A stretch of DNA of 64,000 bases from positions 186,001 through 250,000 of the forward strand of contig NC_009668.1 in the NCBI RefSeq assembly GCF_000017405.1, given 5' to 3'. Origin of the DNA: Brucella anthropi ATCC 49188. GTDB lineage: Bacteria; Pseudomonadota; Alphaproteobacteria; Rhizobiales; Rhizobiaceae. The notes beneath the pieces are model-generated. The model had not been told where the DNA came from. It worked only from the letters and a program-made list of their open reading frames with translations, and searched no databases. Position 1 is the stretch's first letter. Every line of letters begins with the position of its first letter. Below are positions 62,656 to 64,000 of the stretch, in pieces. The position numbers and the translations under genes were made by a program.

Positions 62656-62689
62656 GCTACACAGGTATTCAATCCGAAGGGTTTGCAAG

Positions 62690-63226
62690 ATGATGAACAG
62701 AAACGTGCTGCACTTAGATCGCGACGCAATAGGTGCTGTTTCGAAACGAGAGTTCGCGGATGCGATGTCGCGGATGGCATCCACCGTGTCCGTGGTGACA
62801 GCGTGCGATGCAGGAGAGGCCCATGGTCGCACGGTAACCGCAGTCTTATCACTTTCAGCAGAACCGCCGATGGTTCTGGTCTCGGTGAAAAGTGACAGTG
62901 CACTGGCTACAGCAATCATGGCGGATGGCGGTTTCTCGCTTGCCATGCTCGCGGAAGGGCAGGAAATGATCGGTGATGCCTTCGCAGGCAAGGTACAGCA
63001 TGCGCAACGCTTCCTCATCGGCGTATGGGGGGAATGGCCGTCTGGCAGGCCGCATCTCTTTGGCGCTTCGGCTGCCATCGATTGCGAATTGGCGGGCAGC
63101 GTTCCAATGGCGGATCACACGCTTTTTGCCGGGCTGGTAACGGACACTGATTTGCCGTTGCATTCACGCCCATTGCTATGGGCGCGCCGCAATTATCGCG
63201 CACTGAGACATGACACGGATTTATGA
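62690..63226 (+). CDS. Flavin reductase (HpaC/RutF-like)
   Basis: 178 residues of the flavin-reductase-like FMN-binding split-barrel family (FADAMSRMASTVSVVTA, VTAVLSLSAEPPMVLVSV, FAGKVQHAQRF). Such enzymes reduce FMN or FAD with NAD(P)H for a partner monooxygenase, but no monooxygenase is nearby. An AAGGG site is eight bases before the ATG; a second ATG follows directly. Located between the cytochrome gene and soxR. Confidence 0.88.
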   Translation: MMNRNVLHLDRDAIGAVSKREFADAMSRMASTVSVVTACDAGEAHGRTVTAVLSLSAEPPMVLVSVKSDSALATAIMADGGFSLAMLAEGQEMIGDAFAGKVQHAQRFLIGVWGEWPSGRPHLFGASAAIDCELAGSVPMADHTLFAGLVTDTDLPLHSRPLLWARRNYRALRHDTDL

Positions 63227-63286
63227 GATATCTTGCATTGCCATGAGGCCGCAGCCTACACAGTTTGCATGATTGAGTTTGACGAT

Positions 63287-63754
63287 ATGGAACAGTCTGG
63301 TCTCAAGAAAAGCCTGGCGGTCGGTGATGTTTCCCGGCGCGCCGGTGTGGCGGTCTCCACGGTTCATTTCTATGAAACCAAGGGCCTGATCGAAGGCTGG
63401 CGTACGGAAGGAAACCAGCGTCGCTATCACCGCGCTGTGCTGCGCCGCATCGCCATTATCAAGATCGCGCAGCGCGCGGGCATCCCTCTGGTGATCATTC
63501 GTGAGGCCTTGGCGGATCTTCCGCACGATCACGTGCCAACGGTAGAAGACTGGCGGCGGTTTTCTGAAGCCTGGAAAGATATGCTTCAGGAACGTATCGA
63601 CAGTCTGATGCAGCTTCGCGACCAGATAACGAGCTGCATCGGCTGCGGTTGTCTCTCGCTTTCCGAATGTCCGTTGCGAAATCCCGATGATGTCCTTGGA
63701 CAACAGGGCGCTGGTCCCAGAAGGTTGATGGTCAAGTCCGGCAACCACACCTAA
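63287..63754 (+). CDS. soxR: Redox-sensitive transcriptional activator SoxR
   Basis: 155 residues. MerR helix-turn-helix (LAVGDVSRRAGVAVSTVHFY) and dimer helix, ending with the [2Fe-2S] cysteines Cys117, 120, 122 and 128 (CIGCGCLSLSEC), the exact CX2CXCX5C of SoxR. It is activated by redox-cycling compounds. The start at 63287 gives the usual length; ribosome site weak. It lies 60 bases after the flavin reductase gene in the same direction, and its own target promoter is at 62116. Confidence 0.95.
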   Translation: MEQSGLKKSLAVGDVSRRAGVAVSTVHFYETKGLIEGWRTEGNQRRYHRAVLRRIAIIKIAQRAGIPLVIIREALADLPHDHVPTVEDWRRFSEAWKDMLQERIDSLMQLRDQITSCIGCGCLSLSECPLRNPDDVLGQQGAGPRRLMVKSGNHT

Positions 63755-63964
63755 TCGCACAGGGCCTGCATTGAGCCTTCTTTGACCGCAAATAGAGCAC
63801 GTGGTGTGCTGCATCAGGTCTTTTCGCTGCGGTCTCGGTGCCGCGAAATTCATAATCGTCGTTATAGCAGCCATTCCATCGCGCAAAGTCTAAAGTGCTA
63901 GACGCATGGATCGGCCTGCCTGTACCTTACCTGTCGTCTGATCGATAGGCAGGGAGGGCCTCGC

Positions 63965-64000
63965 ATGGACGTGACGATCATAACGGGAGCATCGGATGGG
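63965..64000 (+). CDS. Short-chain dehydrogenase, 3'-truncated by window edge
   Basis: Only 12 codons are visible (MDVTIITGASDG), which match the N-terminal strand and TGxxxGIG cofactor motif of SDR enzymes. GGGAGGG precedes the ATG at suitable distance. Confidence 0.65.
   Translation, partial: MDVTIITGASDG

Noticed and set aside
62590..62670. tRNA-Leu/Ser-like stretch (GTGGCCGAGCGG)
   Set aside because: Resembles a D-arm only; no acceptor stem, anticodon arm or T-arm can be formed. The strong 13-bp hairpin explains the structure.
1..64000. CRISPR array, insertion sequence, prophage or rRNA/tRNA
   Set aside because: No regularly spaced direct repeats, transposase or integrase genes, terminal inverted repeats or RNA gene signatures were seen; the repeats found are short scattered palindromic elements.

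Overview
The window looks like part of the second chromosome of a Brucella/Ochrobactrum-type alphaproteobacterium. The main reasons are a complete Brucella-style erythritol locus (eryA 523 aa, eryB 502 aa, eryC 310 aa, eryD 316 aa, with eryH/eryI and a tkt-fbp-fba neighbour), rhizobial-type thuR/thuEFGKAB and carnitine clusters, and a family of short palindromic intergenic repeats of the kind common in Brucellaceae and Rhizobiaceae. The breadth of catabolic operons suggests a free-living Ochrobactrum-like member rather than a classical host-restricted Brucella; this is inference. I see no rRNA, tRNA, insertion sequence, prophage or CRISPR array.

Layout. 1-3882: the 3' end of a respiratory nitrate reductase operon (narH partial, narJ, narI) that continues, by tight overlaps, into a His-rich parvulin and a DUF2478 protein. 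3950-6924: a GntR regulator, a DHDPS-family enzyme and an Ldh-type oxidoreductase, probably imino-acid/hydroxyproline related. 7272-9014: pseudoazurin behind a perfect FNR/NNR box, then NnrS. 9392-13588: tkt-fbp-fba. 13746-20968 (minus strand): eryR-eryH-eryI and eryA-B-C-D. 21541-26222: a small leader ORF, a DUF2291 protein, and the ABC transporter eryE-F-G. 26406-31148: a second DeoR regulator, a second FGGY kinase, a second GlpD-like dehydrogenase and a cupin. 31304-35674: carnitine catabolism (CaiX-like binding protein, CdhR-like regulator, BKACE, and a carnitine dehydrogenase/thioesterase fusion). 35778-39522: TetR-HlyD-ABC efflux operon. 39519-42673: MFS, aldo/keto reductase, divergent LysR. 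42976-46100: a BclA/SbmA-like ABC exporter and an Xre-RES toxin-antitoxin pair. 46137-50315: SDR plus isocitrate-lyase-family lyase, divergent MFS, GntR. 50328-51254: CDF cation transporter. 51394-58878: trehalose uptake and oxidation, thuR/thuEFGKAB. 58919-61540: SLC23-like permease and Fe-alcohol dehydrogenase. 62176-63754: a SoxR-box promoter driving a c-type cytochrome, then a flavin reductase and soxR. The window ends 12 codons into an SDR gene.

How the genes work together. EryA, EryB, EryC, EryH and EryI convert erythritol to D-erythrose 4-phosphate. That is a direct transketolase substrate, and tkt with fbp and fba lies immediately next door, so uptake, degradation and entry into the pentose phosphate/gluconeogenic pool are encoded in one block of about 17 kb. 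The second kinase/dehydrogenase/DeoR set on the other side of the same transporter looks like an additional polyol branch of unknown substrate.

The most interesting non-gene signals are these. (i) eryA has no Shine-Dalgarno site of its own but is preceded by an overlapping 10-codon leader ORF with a strong one. (ii) A 32-codon ORF with a good ribosome site lies in the leader of the transporter operon. (iii) Interspersed repeats sit directly on stop codons and in one case rewrite the C-terminus of EryA. (iv) The tetR efflux promoter appears leaderless. (v) A textbook SoxR promoter precedes a cytochrome c gene.
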